64,000 bases of DNA from Roseovarius nubinhibens ISM (lineage in GTDB: Bacteria > Pseudomonadota > Alphaproteobacteria > Rhodobacterales > Rhodobacteraceae), in assembly GCF_000152625.1 (NCBI RefSeq), contig NZ_CH724156.1, positions 318,966-382,965 of the forward strand, in the 5' to 3' direction. The stretch's first letter is position 1, and every line of letters begins with the position of its first letter. The position numbers were made by a program, and so were the translations under genes. The notes beneath the pieces are model-generated. The model made no database searches and was not told the DNA's origin. It saw only the letters and a list, made by a program, of their open reading frames with translations. This document shows, piece after piece, positions 20,111 through 28,517 of this stretch.

Positions 20111-20185
20111 GTTCCTTTCAACATCACCGGGGGGCCGCGATTATCGCGTCACCCTGATTCCGGTGGAGTAGGTGAATGAAGGGGC

Positions 20186-20214
20186 CGTTTAGACCCAGTT
20201 CGGGGATAAAGCAA
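20186..20214 (-). promoter_or_regulatory. Putative promoter of the rpmC-to-rpmD unit
   Basis: Minus-strand -35 TTGCTT (20209-20214) and -10 TAAACG (20186-20191) with a 17-bp spacer. The predicted leader before rpmC is about 70 nt. It explains how the spc genes are expressed after being cut off from the S10 genes. Confidence 0.6.
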
Positions 20215-20450
20215 CCCCCAAGCGCGCAGCACGGAAAATAAAGGCCAAACCGCGCCTGCCTCTTCTGCCAGACCGCCTGCCCCGCCGCAATCCCCGGGCG
20301 ACAACTATGGCAACATTATGGCCCGCCGCGGGCTTTGCCTTAATTTTGAACGATTGTGCCGTTAACCTTGATCCCATGCAGGCCAAAGCCCCCCACCGGG
20401 GCCCGCCCGCGTGTGTGTGTATGAGTAAACATGTGTAATGGAGTGAGGCC
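20215..20450. other. Divergent intergenic region between rpmC and the first Hint gene
   Basis: There is no gene here. The whole 340-bp space between rpmC and the Hint gene holds the rpmC promoter on the minus strand. The half nearest the Hint gene contains a gt-rich run (cgtgtgtgtgtatgag at 20410-20425) and a ggagtgagg ribosome site. I did not find a convincing plus-strand promoter. Confidence 0.4.
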
Positions 20451-21545
20451 GTGGCCCCCAGAGACTTAATGACGAGCGGTGGTTTCGACGATCCCGCGAC
20501 CGGTTGGACCGGAGCCGATGTCGACGCCCGAATTTCTCAAAACCTTTATCCCGGCAACGGTCGCGCCGACCGCGTTGTCGAAACGGACGATGCCGGCAAT
20601 CAGATCACCGTGATGCAACAGGTGATCGACCTGCCCGAGGCCACCACCACCGCGCTCACCTTCGACTCCCTGCTGCGCCCCAAATCCAACGCCACCGCCG
20701 ACAGCCAAGGCTTTCGCGTCGATATTCTCGACAGCGCGGGCCATGGGATCGCCAGCCAGAGTTTCCCCCCTTCCAACACCTATCAGGCCTATGCGATGCC
20801 GGTGACCTTCCCCGAGGCCGGCAGCTACACCCTGCGCCTGACCGAGCTCGCGCCGAACGTGACCGTGCTGGAAGAGGATATCTCGCTGCTGGTCGGTGTC
20901 GTCGAGGGCACCGCCATCGACACGCCCGACGGCCCCGCCCCGATCGAGAGCCTGCAGATCGGCGATCTGGTCAGCACTCAGCACGGCCCCCGCGCCATCC
21001 GCTGGATCGACGCGCACCAAATCACCCCCGACGACCTCGCCGCCAATTCCCGGCTGCGCCCCGTCAAGATCAGCGCCGGCGCCCTGGGCCAAGACCTGCC
21101 CCGCGCCGATCTGTGGATGTCGCCCGAGCACCGGATGCTCATCCACACCCCGCTCTGCCGCAAACTCTTCGACGCCGACCACGCCCTCGTCGCCGCCCAT
21201 CACCTGACCGTCCTCGATGGCGTCGAAGTCTATGACAGCCGCGAGAGCGTCCGCTATATCCACCTGCTTCTGGACGAGCACGCCATCCTCACCGCCGAAG
21301 GCACCCCGAGCGAGAGCCTGCTGCTCGACGACACCGCCTGGGACGCGCTGACGGCTCAGGCCCGCGCCGAACTCCGCGCCCTCTGCCCCGATCTCGACAC
21401 CGACCGCAGCGCCCCCAAATCCGCCGCCGTCCTCCCCGTCTGGCGCCAACAAAAACGCCTCGCCCGCCGCCTCGCCGCCGATCTCGCAGCAGACCTCCCT
21501 GCCGAAACCTCAGGCCAAACCCTCACAGACATCGCCGCCGAATAA
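20451..21545 (+). CDS. Hint-domain protein, copy 1 (catalytic Cys replaced by Gly)
   Basis: This 364-residue protein starts at a GTG with a GGAGTGAGG site. Residues 1 to about 145 look like a beta-sandwich carbohydrate-binding-type module (TSGGFDDPATGWTG, then alternating strands such as YTLRLTEL). Residues from about 149 form a Hint_2 (hedgehog/intein-type) domain, with GTAIDTPDGPAPIESLQIGD, RAIRWID, LRPVKISAGALG, DLWMSPEHRML and YIHLLLDEHAILTAEG. In Hint proteins the residue before the first strand is the nucleophilic Cys. Here it is Gly149 (codon 20895-20897, GGT), where copy 2 has TGT. Self-cleavage by the usual thioester route is therefore doubtful. There is no signal peptide; type I secretion is possible but unproven. 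It is a tandem paralogue of the next gene. Confidence 0.85.
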   Translation: MAPRDLMTSGGFDDPATGWTGADVDARISQNLYPGNGRADRVVETDDAGNQITVMQQVIDLPEATTTALTFDSLLRPKSNATADSQGFRVDILDSAGHGIASQSFPPSNTYQAYAMPVTFPEAGSYTLRLTELAPNVTVLEEDISLLVGVVEGTAIDTPDGPAPIESLQIGDLVSTQHGPRAIRWIDAHQITPDDLAANSRLRPVKISAGALGQDLPRADLWMSPEHRMLIHTPLCRKLFDADHALVAAHHLTVLDGVEVYDSRESVRYIHLLLDEHAILTAEGTPSESLLLDDTAWDALTAQARAELRALCPDLDTDRSAPKSAAVLPVWRQQKRLARRLAADLAADLPAETSGQTLTDIAAE

Positions 21546-21698
21546 CACCGCCCGCACAAACCCACCGCAAGCTCCGGATTTCTCCCGGGGCTTGCCATAG
21601 TTTCGAACCATTCCCGGACTAGCCTACCCCCGACCGCACCCCCCGCGGCGCGCATAATTTTAGATCACTAGTATAGATAACGTATTAGGAGAGACCCC

Positions 21699-22787
21699 GT
21701 GCCCCCCAGAGATTTGATCACGAACGGCGGCTTTGACAATGGCGCCGCCGGCTGGAACGGCAATGACATCGAGGCCACCAACAACGAAGGCGCCTATCTC
21801 GGCAACGGCGGCACCAGCCGTGTCGCCGAAATGGACGGCTACTCCAATCAGGTCACCGTGATGCAGCAGGTGGTCGAGGTGCCCTACCCGACCACCACCG
21901 AACTCACCTTCGATTCCGCCCTGCGCACCGCCTCGAACTCCAACGCTGGCCGCGAAGGCTTCCGCGTCGACATTCTCGACAGCAATGGCAATGTGATCGC
22001 CACCCAGAGCTTCTTTCCCACCGCCAACACGATGCAGCAATATTCGCTGCCGGTGACCTTCCCCGACGCCGGCAACTACACTGTTCGCTTCACCGAGCTC
22101 GGGCCGAACGACTCGCTCGGCGCGATTGTCGACAATATCTCGCTGATGGTCTGTTTCGTCGACGGCACCGCCATCGACACGCCCGATGGCCCGGTCCCGG
22201 TCGAGAACCTGCAGATCGGCGATCAGGTCAGCACCGAACAAGGCCCCCGCGCCATCCGCTGGATCGGCCAGCGTCAGATCACCCCCGAAGACATCGCTTC
22301 GAGCCCCCGTCTCCGCCCCATCAAGATCAGCGCCGGCGCCCTGGGTCAGGGCCTGCCCCGCGCCGATCTCTGGATCTCGCGCCAGCACCGGATGCTCGTC
22401 CACTCACCGCTCTGCCGCCGGCTCTTCGACAGCGACCACGCCCTCGTCGCGGCCCATCACCTCACCGCCCTCGACGGCGTCGACGTGGACGGCACCCGCG
22501 AGAGCTTCCGCTATATCCACCTGCTTCTGGACGATCACGCCATCCTCACCGCCGAAGGCGCCCCGAGCGAGAGCCTGCTGCTCGGCGAAACCGCCTGGAA
22601 CGCCCTGACCGATCAGGCCCGCGCCGAACTCCGCGCCCTCTGCCCCGATCTCGAAGCCGACCGCGGCGCCCCCAAATCCGCCGCCGTGGTCCCCGTCTGG
22701 CGCCAGCAAAAGCGCCTCGCCCGCCGCCTCGCCGCCGATCTCGCCGCGCAATCCGCGCAATCCGCCCTGCGCATCGCCGCCGAGTAG
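21699..22787 (+). CDS. Hint-domain protein, copy 2
   Basis: This 362-residue paralogue of the preceding gene starts at a GTG with a TAGGAGAG site. It has the same plan: an N-terminal beta-sandwich module (NGGFDNGAAGWNGND through FTELGPND), then a Hint_2 domain from Cys152 (VCFVDGTAIDTPDGPVPVEN) through DLWISRQHRML and YIHLLLDDHAILTAEG to a basic, Ala-rich C-terminus. Hint domains cleave or splice their own backbone; in Hint_2 proteins of Rhodobacterales the purpose is largely unknown. There is no endonuclease insertion, so it is not a homing intein. Similarity to copy 1 runs the full length, implying tandem duplication. Confidence 0.87.
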   Translation: MPPRDLITNGGFDNGAAGWNGNDIEATNNEGAYLGNGGTSRVAEMDGYSNQVTVMQQVVEVPYPTTTELTFDSALRTASNSNAGREGFRVDILDSNGNVIATQSFFPTANTMQQYSLPVTFPDAGNYTVRFTELGPNDSLGAIVDNISLMVCFVDGTAIDTPDGPVPVENLQIGDQVSTEQGPRAIRWIGQRQITPEDIASSPRLRPIKISAGALGQGLPRADLWISRQHRMLVHSPLCRRLFDSDHALVAAHHLTALDGVDVDGTRESFRYIHLLLDDHAILTAEGAPSESLLLGETAWNALTDQARAELRALCPDLEADRGAPKSAAVVPVWRQQKRLARRLAADLAAQSAQSALRIAAE

Positions 22788-22966
22788 CGACGATCAGGCG
22801 CGGCCCCCCACACTCGGGCCGCGCCCCGCTCTCGCGCCTCGGCGCGCTCCCGCACGCACCGGATTAGGCCTCCACCACCACGCGGCCCGACCCGAGCCAT
22901 CACGCCCCTCCCCCCTCGCCAACCTCCGCCAAATCCGCTAGGACGCAGGCAACCAAGGAGGCCCCC

Positions 22967-23587
22967 ATGGCACAGATTTCCTCGCTCTTCGTCACCCGTC
23001 TCTATCACGCCCCGCTGTCGGACCATGGCCCCGCCATCGACGCCGAGGAAATGGAAAGCTCCTGCTATGCCATCGCCGAGGATGACGAGGCCGGTCAGGG
23101 CTGGTGCGAGGAAAACGGCTATCCGGGCTACACCTCTTACGCCTCGCTCACCGACCTGCCCTGGCGCTTTCCGATCTTTGCCGATCTGGTGAAATCGCTC
23201 GACGCCCATGTCGCGGCCTTCGCCGAAGATCTCGAGTTCGATCTCGACGGCCGCGCGCTCGAGCTCGAGGATCTGTGGATCAACATCCTGCCCGAGGGCG
23301 GCAGCCATGCCTCGCATATCCACCCGCATTCGGTGATCAGCGGCACCACCTATGTCTCGATGCCCGGCGGCACCTCGGCGCTCAAGCTAGAAGACCCGCG
23401 CCACGCGATGATGATGGCCGCCCCCGCCCGCCGCAAAACCGCCCGCGACGAGCTGCGCCAGTTCATCTATGTCACCCCCGCCGTGGGCGACGTGCTCTTG
23501 TGGGAAAGCTGGCTGCGCCACGAAGTGCCGATGAACATGTCCGAAGACGACCGCATCTCGGTGAGCTTCAACTACCGCTGGGCCTGA
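22967..23587 (+). CDS. TIGR02466-type putative 2OG-Fe(II) oxygenase
   Basis: This 206-residue protein resembles the TIGR02466 family, predicted to be 2-oxoglutarate/iron(II)-dependent oxygenases with a double-stranded beta-helix. The start follows a CAAGGAGG site. The middle contains LEDLWINILPEGGSHASHIH with an H-x-H cluster suited to iron binding, then SGTTYVSMPGG. The C-terminal half has DVLLWESWLRHEVP and RISVSFNYRW, where His and Arg are the expected iron and 2-oxoglutarate ligands. The substrate is unknown. It may be transcribed alone; the 179-bp gap before it is GC-rich and without other features. Confidence 0.8.
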   Translation: MAQISSLFVTRLYHAPLSDHGPAIDAEEMESSCYAIAEDDEAGQGWCEENGYPGYTSYASLTDLPWRFPIFADLVKSLDAHVAAFAEDLEFDLDGRALELEDLWINILPEGGSHASHIHPHSVISGTTYVSMPGGTSALKLEDPRHAMMMAAPARRKTARDELRQFIYVTPAVGDVLLWESWLRHEVPMNMSEDDRISVSFNYRWA

Positions 23588-23622
23588 TCCCCCGGCAAAC
23601 ACCCCCTTACCAGACACAAAGA

Positions 23623-23646
23623 GACCGGCGCGCTTTGCCGCCGGTC
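23623..23646. terminator. Hairpin between convergent genes
   Basis: An 8-bp stem gaccggcg (23623-23630) with cgccggtc (23639-23646) lies between two convergent genes. On the minus strand it is followed by TCTTTGTG, a weak T-run, so it may act as a modest bidirectional terminator. Confidence 0.4.
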
Positions 23647-23670
23647 CCCTGCGATCCAAGACACTTGGGC

Positions 23671-23958
23671 TTACTTGTGCCAATCCACAATCACGTCATA
23701 GCCCTGCGCCTTCGGCGGCTCGACCAGATATTCGGCAAACTCTCCCCAGAGCGATTTGACCGTCTCCGCATTGGCCTCTGAGAGCGCGCGGCTCTCCACC
23801 AGCGCGATGATATAGCCTGCGTGGTCGTCATTCATCACATTGGTAAAACTGTGCATCCCCTTCATCCCAAGGATGCGCTCCTTCAGCGTCTCGAGCTTCT
23901 TGGTGGCCGCCCCCCGCGACCCGGGCTTCATCTGATAAGGCGTGACCCGTGCATACAT
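23671..23958 (-). CDS. Small conserved-type protein, ferredoxin-like/ABM-like fold
   Basis: This 95-residue protein starts at the ATG at 23958 after a GGAGATGGAGAG site; longer in-frame readings overlap the next gene. The pattern of strand MYARVTPYQM, helix KKLETLKERILGMKG, strand HSFTNVMNDDHAGYIIALVE, helix EANAETVKSLWGEFAEYL suggests a dimeric alpha/beta ferredoxin-like fold as in antibiotic-biosynthesis-monooxygenase-type (ABM) proteins. No catalytic motif can be named and the function is unknown. It lies 122 bp downstream of the GYF/DUF4328 gene. Confidence 0.72.
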   Translation of the reverse strand: MYARVTPYQMKPGSRGAATKKLETLKERILGMKGMHSFTNVMNDDHAGYIIALVESRALSEANAETVKSLWGEFAEYLVEPPKAQGYDVIVDWHK

Positions 23959-24080
23959 CTCTCCATCTCCCTCTTGGCTCAGGGGCGGAGTATAGCACAA
24001 ATCGCCCCGCCCCGCCCGATCCAGCCCCGCACCCGGCGCGATCCGGCCCAGCGGAGCGCAACAGAGGCGACAGCCCTGGC

Positions 24081-25136
24081 TCAGCCGATGCCGCGCGTCT
24101 CGAGTATCTCGTCCCGATGCCGGCTCTGCATCCGGTTGACCGCCTTCATCATCTCCATCGCACAGCCGATCGCCGCCGCCTCCGCCAGAAGCGAGATCGC
24201 AAAGAAGACCAGCGTGCCGTTGAACGACCCAAAGAGATGCACCCGGCTCTCCACCATCAGCGTCGCCGTCAGCGACACCACGCCAGAGCCCAGCACCAGC
24301 AGCCACCATTGCCAGATCTTGAACGGCGCGCGGTGCCACCTGTCCGAGACCGCCGCGATGGCCAACATCGTCTTCAGCGGCATCCACAGGTTCAGGACCG
24401 GCACGAAATACCAGCCGACACAGGCCCAGGGCGCGGGTTTGAACTTGGTCCGCGACAAGACCCCGGCATTCTGCGCCGCGCGATAGACAAAGGTGAGAAA
24501 GGCGATCATGCCGCCGAAGAACAGCAGCGACGTGACCGCGATCATGCCGTCGCTCATCCAGAGATCGTAGAAATGCGCCCGCGTCAGAACCGTCTCGGCC
24601 GTGAGGCTGGCAAAGCCCAGCAGCCCCGACAGAAGGATCTGCGGCACGAAAAAGAGATAGGTCACATAGCGCGACGGCTCCAGCCGCATGAAGTGCTGTT
24701 TGACATAGGCCACATCGCTTTCGCCCCCCGCCAGCGCCTCGCCCTCCCAGACCTCGCCCTCCCAGACCTCGCCCATTGCCGCTGTCGCCATGTCGCTCAG
24801 CGGTGCCGACTGATCCTGAGACGCGCCCGGTGCCCCCGGGGCCCCCGGTGCCGCCCCCGTGCTGGGTTCACGCCTGTGGCTCGGCCACCGAGTCTGCCCC
24901 TCACCGCGATCCTCTGGCGGTGCGTCGCTCTGGTCCAGCGGCGGTGCGCCGATCGGCCCGCTCAGAAAACCGCGCAAATCGGTCTTGAACACGGGCGTCC
25001 AGCTGTCGAGCAACTCGGACCAGACCCGTGTATGGGCATCGATGACCCCGGCATCCACCAGCGCCTCGACCTGCGCCTCCGACACCGGCCCACGTCTTTC
25101 GCCCTTCAGCTCATAGAACCATGTGGTCTCTGTCAT
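24081..25136 (-). CDS. GYF_2/DUF4328 membrane protein
   Basis: This 351-residue inner-membrane protein starts at the ATG at 25136 (MTETTWFYELKGERRGPVSE), an N-terminal GYF_2-type domain of about 50 residues. A linker of about 100 residues follows, rich in Pro, Gly and Ala, with GAPGAPGAPGA and a duplicated GEVWE unit. The C-terminal half has about five membrane segments with the DUF4328 hallmark PWACVGWYFVPVLNLWMPLK. GYF-like domains in bacteria are thought to mediate protein contacts, but no function is known. The direct repeats in the linker may vary in copy number. A short repeat (25266-25312) lies upstream. Confidence 0.82.
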   Translation of the reverse strand: MTETTWFYELKGERRGPVSEAQVEALVDAGVIDAHTRVWSELLDSWTPVFKTDLRGFLSGPIGAPPLDQSDAPPEDRGEGQTRWPSHRREPSTGAAPGAPGAPGASQDQSAPLSDMATAAMGEVWEGEVWEGEALAGGESDVAYVKQHFMRLEPSRYVTYLFFVPQILLSGLLGFASLTAETVLTRAHFYDLWMSDGMIAVTSLLFFGGMIAFLTFVYRAAQNAGVLSRTKFKPAPWACVGWYFVPVLNLWMPLKTMLAIAAVSDRWHRAPFKIWQWWLLVLGSGVVSLTATLMVESRVHLFGSFNGTLVFFAISLLAEAAAIGCAMEMMKAVNRMQSRHRDEILETRGIG

Positions 25137-25265
25137 CTCGCTGCCCCCCAATGTGCGCCACCAACACAAGATCATCCTATCCGGCCTTGCATTGTCGCAT
25201 TTTTGCACATTTCGATCAACTGAGACGGGCTAGGCGGCAACCGCCCACCGCCCGGAAATCACCAC

Positions 25266-25312
25266 TGTCGCTTTACCGACGTGATACCGACGACTTACCG
25301 ACCCGCCATTTT
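25266..25312 (+). repeat. Interspersed intergenic repeat, copy A (TACCGACG units)
   Basis: The sequence tgtcgctttaccgacgtg, continuing as ataccgacgacttaccgac and cgccatttt, contains three ACCGAC units. The preceding aaatcaccac (25256-25265) is shared with copy C, and the core and the following gccatttt are shared with copy B at 52796-52840. It lies about 130 bp upstream of the GYF_2/DUF4328 gene. Confidence 0.6.
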
Positions 25313-25490
25313 CGGCCCAAGTTTGTGCCTATCCCCGGACCGCGTTCCAGCCGGCAACACCTCGCGCGCTCTCATCCGAAGCCGCTCTATCAGCGTCGAA
25401 CAGGCCCCGCTTGCCAGCTCCGCCCTGCGCTGTAACGGGCCGCTTAACATGACAGATCTGGCAGCCCCAACCCCACCGGACCCGCCAAAG

Positions 25491-25526
25491 AAAAAGCCCC
25501 CGCCGCAATCGCGACGGGGGCTTTTT
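25491..25526 (-). terminator. Bidirectional rho-independent terminator after rplP
   Basis: A 12-bp stem (25491-25502 aaaaagcccccg with 25515-25526 cgggggcttttt) lies 20 bp past the rplP stop, with T5 on both strands. It ends the rplB-to-rplP unit. The rest of the 409-bp gap (25137-25545) holds repeat copy A and otherwise nothing I can recognise. Confidence 0.85.
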
Positions 25527-25545
25527 ATCTTGGTGTCGAAAAGAC

Positions 25546-25959
25546 TTACCAGTCTTCGCGCTGAACCACACGGGTCTTGATCGGCAGTTTCATCGCCGCC
25601 AGACGCAGCGCTTCGAGCGCCACATCTTCGGCCACGCCGTCGATCTCGAACATCACACGGCCCGGCTTGACCTTGCAGGCCCAGAAGTCGACCGACCCCT
25701 TACCTTTACCCATCCGAACTTCGGTGGGCTTCGAGGTCACCGGAGTATCCGGGAAGATCCGGATCCAGACACGACCCTGACGCTTCATGTGACGGGTCAT
25801 CGCACGACGCGCCGCCTCAATCTGCCGCGCTGTGACGCGCTCGGGTTGGGTGGCTTTCAGACCGAAAGACCCAAAGTTGAGATCAGAACCGCCTTTGGCT
25901 TGGCCCTTGATCCGACCTTTGTGCATCTTGCGGAATTTTGTACGCTTTGGTTGTAGCAT
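25546..25959 (-). CDS. rplP: 50S ribosomal protein L16
   Basis: L16 lies near the A-site tRNA in the large subunit. The 137-residue product starts [20 protein letters not shown] and contains [20 protein letters not shown] and [20 protein letters not shown]. Normal length. It is the last gene of its unit; normally rpmC follows directly, but here a terminator and 5.4 kb of other genes intervene. Confidence 0.98.
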   Translation of the reverse strand: MLQPKRTKFRKMHKGRIKGQAKGGSDLNFGSFGLKATQPERVTARQIEAARRAMTRHMKRQGRVWIRIFPDTPVTSKPTEVRMGKGKGSVDFWACKVKPGRVMFEIDGVAEDVALEALRLAAMKLPIKTRVVQREDW

Positions 25960-25971
25960 CTTTCACCCTCC

Positions 25972-26679
25972 TCAGCGACGGCCGCCGGCGCCACGCGGCG
26001 CAGGACCATCCTGGAGTTCCTGGGCTTTGCGATCGCGGGCCGACGGGTCGTGCTCCATGATCTCACCCTTGAAGATCCACACCTTGATACCGATGATGCC
26101 GTAGGGCGTCATGGCTTCAGAGTGGGCGTAATCGATATCGGCACGCAGCGTGTGCAGCGGAACCCGACCCTCACGATACCATTCGGTACGTGCGATCTCG
26201 GCACCACCCAGACGACCAGCGACGTTCACCCGGATACCCAGGGCGCCCATGCGCATCGCGTTCTGCACGGCACGCTTCATGGCGCGACGGAAGGACACAC
26301 GACGTTCCAGCTGCTGCGCGATGCTGTCACCCACCAGGGCGGCGTCCAGCTCGGGCTTGCGCACTTCAACGATGTTGAGGTGCAGTTCGCTGTCGGTCAT
26401 TGCGGCCAGCTTCTTGCGCAGGGTTTCGATATCGGCGCCTTTTTTGCCGATGATCACGCCCGGGCGCGCAGTGTGGATCGTGACGCGGCACTTCTTGTGC
26501 GGACGCTCGATGATCACACGGCTGATGCCGGCTTGCTTGCACTCTTTCTCGATGAATTCGCGGATCGCGATATCTTCGAGCAAAAGATTGCCATAGTCCT
26601 TGGTGTTGGCGTACCAGCGGCTGTCCCAGGTGCGGTTCACCTGAAGGCGCATGCCAATCGGATTGACTTTGTTACCCAT
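25972..26679 (-). CDS. rpsC: 30S ribosomal protein S3
   Basis: S3 is part of the mRNA entry channel. The 235-residue product starts [20 protein letters not shown] and has the KH-domain signature [20 protein letters not shown]. The C-terminal S3 domain includes [20 protein letters not shown] and a short Gly/Arg tail. Its start overlaps the rplV stop by one base. Confidence 0.98.
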   Translation of the reverse strand: MGNKVNPIGMRLQVNRTWDSRWYANTKDYGNLLLEDIAIREFIEKECKQAGISRVIIERPHKKCRVTIHTARPGVIIGKKGADIETLRKKLAAMTDSELHLNIVEVRKPELDAALVGDSIAQQLERRVSFRRAMKRAVQNAMRMGALGIRVNVAGRLGGAEIARTEWYREGRVPLHTLRADIDYAHSEAMTPYGIIGIKVWIFKGEIMEHDPSARDRKAQELQDGPAPRGAGGRR

Positions 26680-27059
26680 TAGGCTTGCTCCTCAACTTCA
26701 CGCACCTTGATGGTCAGTTCCGAGAACGGCTTGCGCAGGGCGCCAAACCGACCACGGGCACGCGGGCGACCGCGCTTCATGACCAGGTTCTTGCCGACAT
26801 AGGCCTCGGCCACGATCAGCTCGTCCACATCCAGGTTATGGTTGTTTTCAGCGTTGGCGATGGCGGACTGAAGGCATTTCTTCACGTCCTGCGCGATCCG
26901 CTTTTGGCTAAAGGTCAGGTCGTTAAGAGCCTTGTCGACCTTCTTGCCACGGATCATCGCCGCAACCAGGTTCAGTTTCTGCGGGCTGGTGCGAAGCATG
27001 CGCAGTTTGGCCATTGCTTCGTTGTCTGCCACGCGGCGGGGGTTTTTTTCCTTGCCCAT
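26679..27059 (-). CDS. rplV: 50S ribosomal protein L22
   Basis: L22 lines the exit tunnel. The 126-residue product contains [20 protein letters not shown] and the signature [20 protein letters not shown] with [18 protein letters not shown], whose extended loop projects into the tunnel. The first 12 residues or so are charged; an in-frame Met at codon 15 (MAKLRML) is a possible alternative start. It is cotranscribed with rpsS and rpsC. Confidence 0.97.
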   Translation of the reverse strand: MGKEKNPRRVADNEAMAKLRMLRTSPQKLNLVAAMIRGKKVDKALNDLTFSQKRIAQDVKKCLQSAIANAENNHNLDVDELIVAEAYVGKNLVMKRGRPRARGRFGALRKPFSELTIKVREVEEQA

Positions 27060-27062
27060 GAC

Positions 27063-27341
27063 TTACTTCCGCTTCGCTTTCTTGTCGGCCGCATGCCCGT
27101 AGTAGGTACGGGTCGGCGAATACTCACCGAACTTCTGACCGATCATGTCCTCGGTCACGTTGACCGGCACATGTTTTTGACCATTGTAAACGCCGAACGT
27201 CAGACCCACGAATTGGGGCAGGATCGTCGAACGACGCGACCAGATTTTGATGACTTCATTGCGGCCCGACTCGCGTGCTGCCTCGGCCTTTTTCAGGACG
27301 TAGGCATCAACGAAGGGGCCTTTCCATACAGAACGTGCCAT
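27063..27341 (-). CDS. rpsS: 30S ribosomal protein S19
   Basis: S19 is in the small-subunit head, where it contacts S13. The 92-residue product begins [20 protein letters not shown] and contains [20 protein letters not shown] and [20 protein letters not shown], the family signature. Exact family length. Three bases separate it from rplB and from rplV. Confidence 0.98.
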   Translation of the reverse strand: MARSVWKGPFVDAYVLKKAEAARESGRNEVIKIWSRRSTILPQFVGLTFGVYNGQKHVPVNVTEDMIGQKFGEYSPTRTYYGHAADKKAKRK

Positions 27342-27344
27342 GTG

Positions 27345-28187
27345 TTAACGGCCCTTCTTCTTGGCGTGGCGCGAGCGGATAATGAGCTTCTGCGACGCCT
27401 TGTTCTTGTTGCGGGTGCGGGCACCCTTGGTCGGCTTACCCCAGGGCGTCACCGGGTGACGACCACCCGAGGTACGGCCCTCACCACCACCATGGGGGTG
27501 GTCGATCGGGTTCATGACGACACCACGGACGCTCGGACGGATGCCCTTGTGGCGCATACGACCGGCTTTGCCGTAGTTCTGGTTCGAGTTGTCGGGGTTC
27601 GACACGGCACCGACGGTGGCCATGCATTCCTGACGCACCATGCGAAGCTCGCCCGAGCTCAGACGGATCTGAGCGTAGCCACCATCACGACCAACGAACT
27701 GGGCATAGGTGCCCGCGGCGCGTGCGATCTGGCCGCCCTTGCCGGGTTTCAGTTCGATGTTGTGAACGATGGTACCGATCGGCATGCCCGAGAACGGCAT
27801 TGCGTTGCCCGGCTTGATGTCGACCTTGGCGCCGGCGTACACTTTGTCGCCCACGGCCAGACGCTGAGGTGCGAGGATATAGGCTTGTTCGCCGTCCTCA
27901 TATTTCACCAGCGCGATAAAGGCGGTCCGGTTCGGGTCATATTCGATCCGCTCGACGGTTGCCGCCACGTCGAATTTATTCCGTTTGAAGTCTACGATCC
28001 GGTAGAGGCGTTTCGCCCCACCACCGCGACGACGCGATGTGATACGTCCGGTGTTGTTCCGGCCACCCGATTTCGTCAGACCCTCGGTGAGGGCTTTGAC
28101 GGGGCGTCCTTTCCACAGCTCCGAACGGTCGATCAGCACCAGCCCGCGCTGGCCCGGCGTCGTTGGCTTATACGACTTGAGTGCCAT
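27345..28187 (-). CDS. rplB: 50S ribosomal protein L2
   Basis: L2 is a primary 23S rRNA-binding protein close to the peptidyl transferase centre. The 280-residue product has [20 protein letters not shown] in the RNA-binding domain and the signature [20 protein letters not shown], including the conserved His. It is the first gene of the rplB-to-rplP unit. Its 330-bp upstream region has a promoter, hairpins and a perfect palindrome. Confidence 0.98.
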   Translation of the reverse strand: MALKSYKPTTPGQRGLVLIDRSELWKGRPVKALTEGLTKSGGRNNTGRITSRRRGGGAKRLYRIVDFKRNKFDVAATVERIEYDPNRTAFIALVKYEDGEQAYILAPQRLAVGDKVYAGAKVDIKPGNAMPFSGMPIGTIVHNIELKPGKGGQIARAAGTYAQFVGRDGGYAQIRLSSGELRMVRQECMATVGAVSNPDNSNQNYGKAGRMRHKGIRPSVRGVVMNPIDHPHGGGEGRTSGGRHPVTPWGKPTKGARTRNKNKASQKLIIRSRHAKKKGR

Positions 28188-28200
28188 GCTTTCTGTCTTC

Positions 28201-28227
28201 CGTTAGCTAACGGCAGGTCTTGCCTGC
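28201..28227 (-). promoter_or_regulatory. Palindrome and hairpin in the rplB leader
   Basis: A perfect 12-bp palindrome CGTTAGCTAACG (28201-28212) adjoins a hairpin ggcagg/cctgcc with a 5-base loop (28212-28228 region), ending about 14 bases before the rplB start codon. In the leader RNA these could mask the ribosome site or bind a ribosomal protein; this is inference. Confidence 0.35.
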
Positions 28228-28309
28228 CTATGTTTACAGCCCCCCGAAGGTGGCCTGGTCTATAGGCCCCCGTAGGTGCCCGGTTAGATGCTCTTGCGAA
28301 CAAACGCAC

Positions 28310-28331
28310 AGCCCCGGACGAATCCGGGGCT
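28310..28331 (-). promoter_or_regulatory. Hairpin at the 5' end of the rplB leader
   Basis: A 9-bp stem agccccgga (28310-28318) with tccggggct (28323-28331) and a 4-base loop starts about 7 bases after the predicted RNA start. It has no T-run on the minus strand, so it is more likely a 5'-stabilising or regulatory hairpin than a terminator. Confidence 0.4.
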
Positions 28332-28344
28332 TTGCCGATGGGCT

Positions 28345-28373
28345 CGTTTAGGCGACACCGCCCCCAAGGTCAA
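28345..28373 (-). promoter_or_regulatory. Putative promoter of the rplB-to-rplP unit
   Basis: Minus-strand -35 TTGACC (28368-28373) and -10 TAAACG (28345-28350) with a 17-bp spacer, about 160 bp before rplB and downstream of the hairpin that follows rplW. Confidence 0.6.
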
Positions 28374-28467
28374 GGGACTTGCCCAATAAATCGGCCCCCT
28401 GCATTCCCCCCTGCCCTACCCAAGGCCCCGCGCCGTCAGATCCGGTCACGCGAGGGGCGAAACAGAA

Positions 28468-28497
28468 AGGCCCCGGCCGTTTGCACAGCCGGGGCCT
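28468..28497 (-). terminator. Terminator-like hairpin after rplW
   Basis: A perfect 10-bp stem aggccccggc (28468-28477) with gccggggcct (28488-28497) begins 21 bases past the rplW stop. On the minus strand it is followed by TTCTGTTTCG, an imperfect T-run. It probably terminates or attenuates the str/S10 transcript. Confidence 0.6.
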
Positions 28498-28517
28498 AAG
28501 ATGTCACTCCGGGCCGA

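Noticed and set aside
20451..22787. Hint genes as homing inteins
   Set aside because: They have no flanking extein of a host enzyme and no LAGLIDADG or HNH endonuclease segment.
23959..24387. A longer form of the 95-residue protein starting inside the next gene
   Set aside because: The extra residues are an out-of-frame reading of the DUF4328 membrane region; the ATG at 23958 has its own ribosome site.
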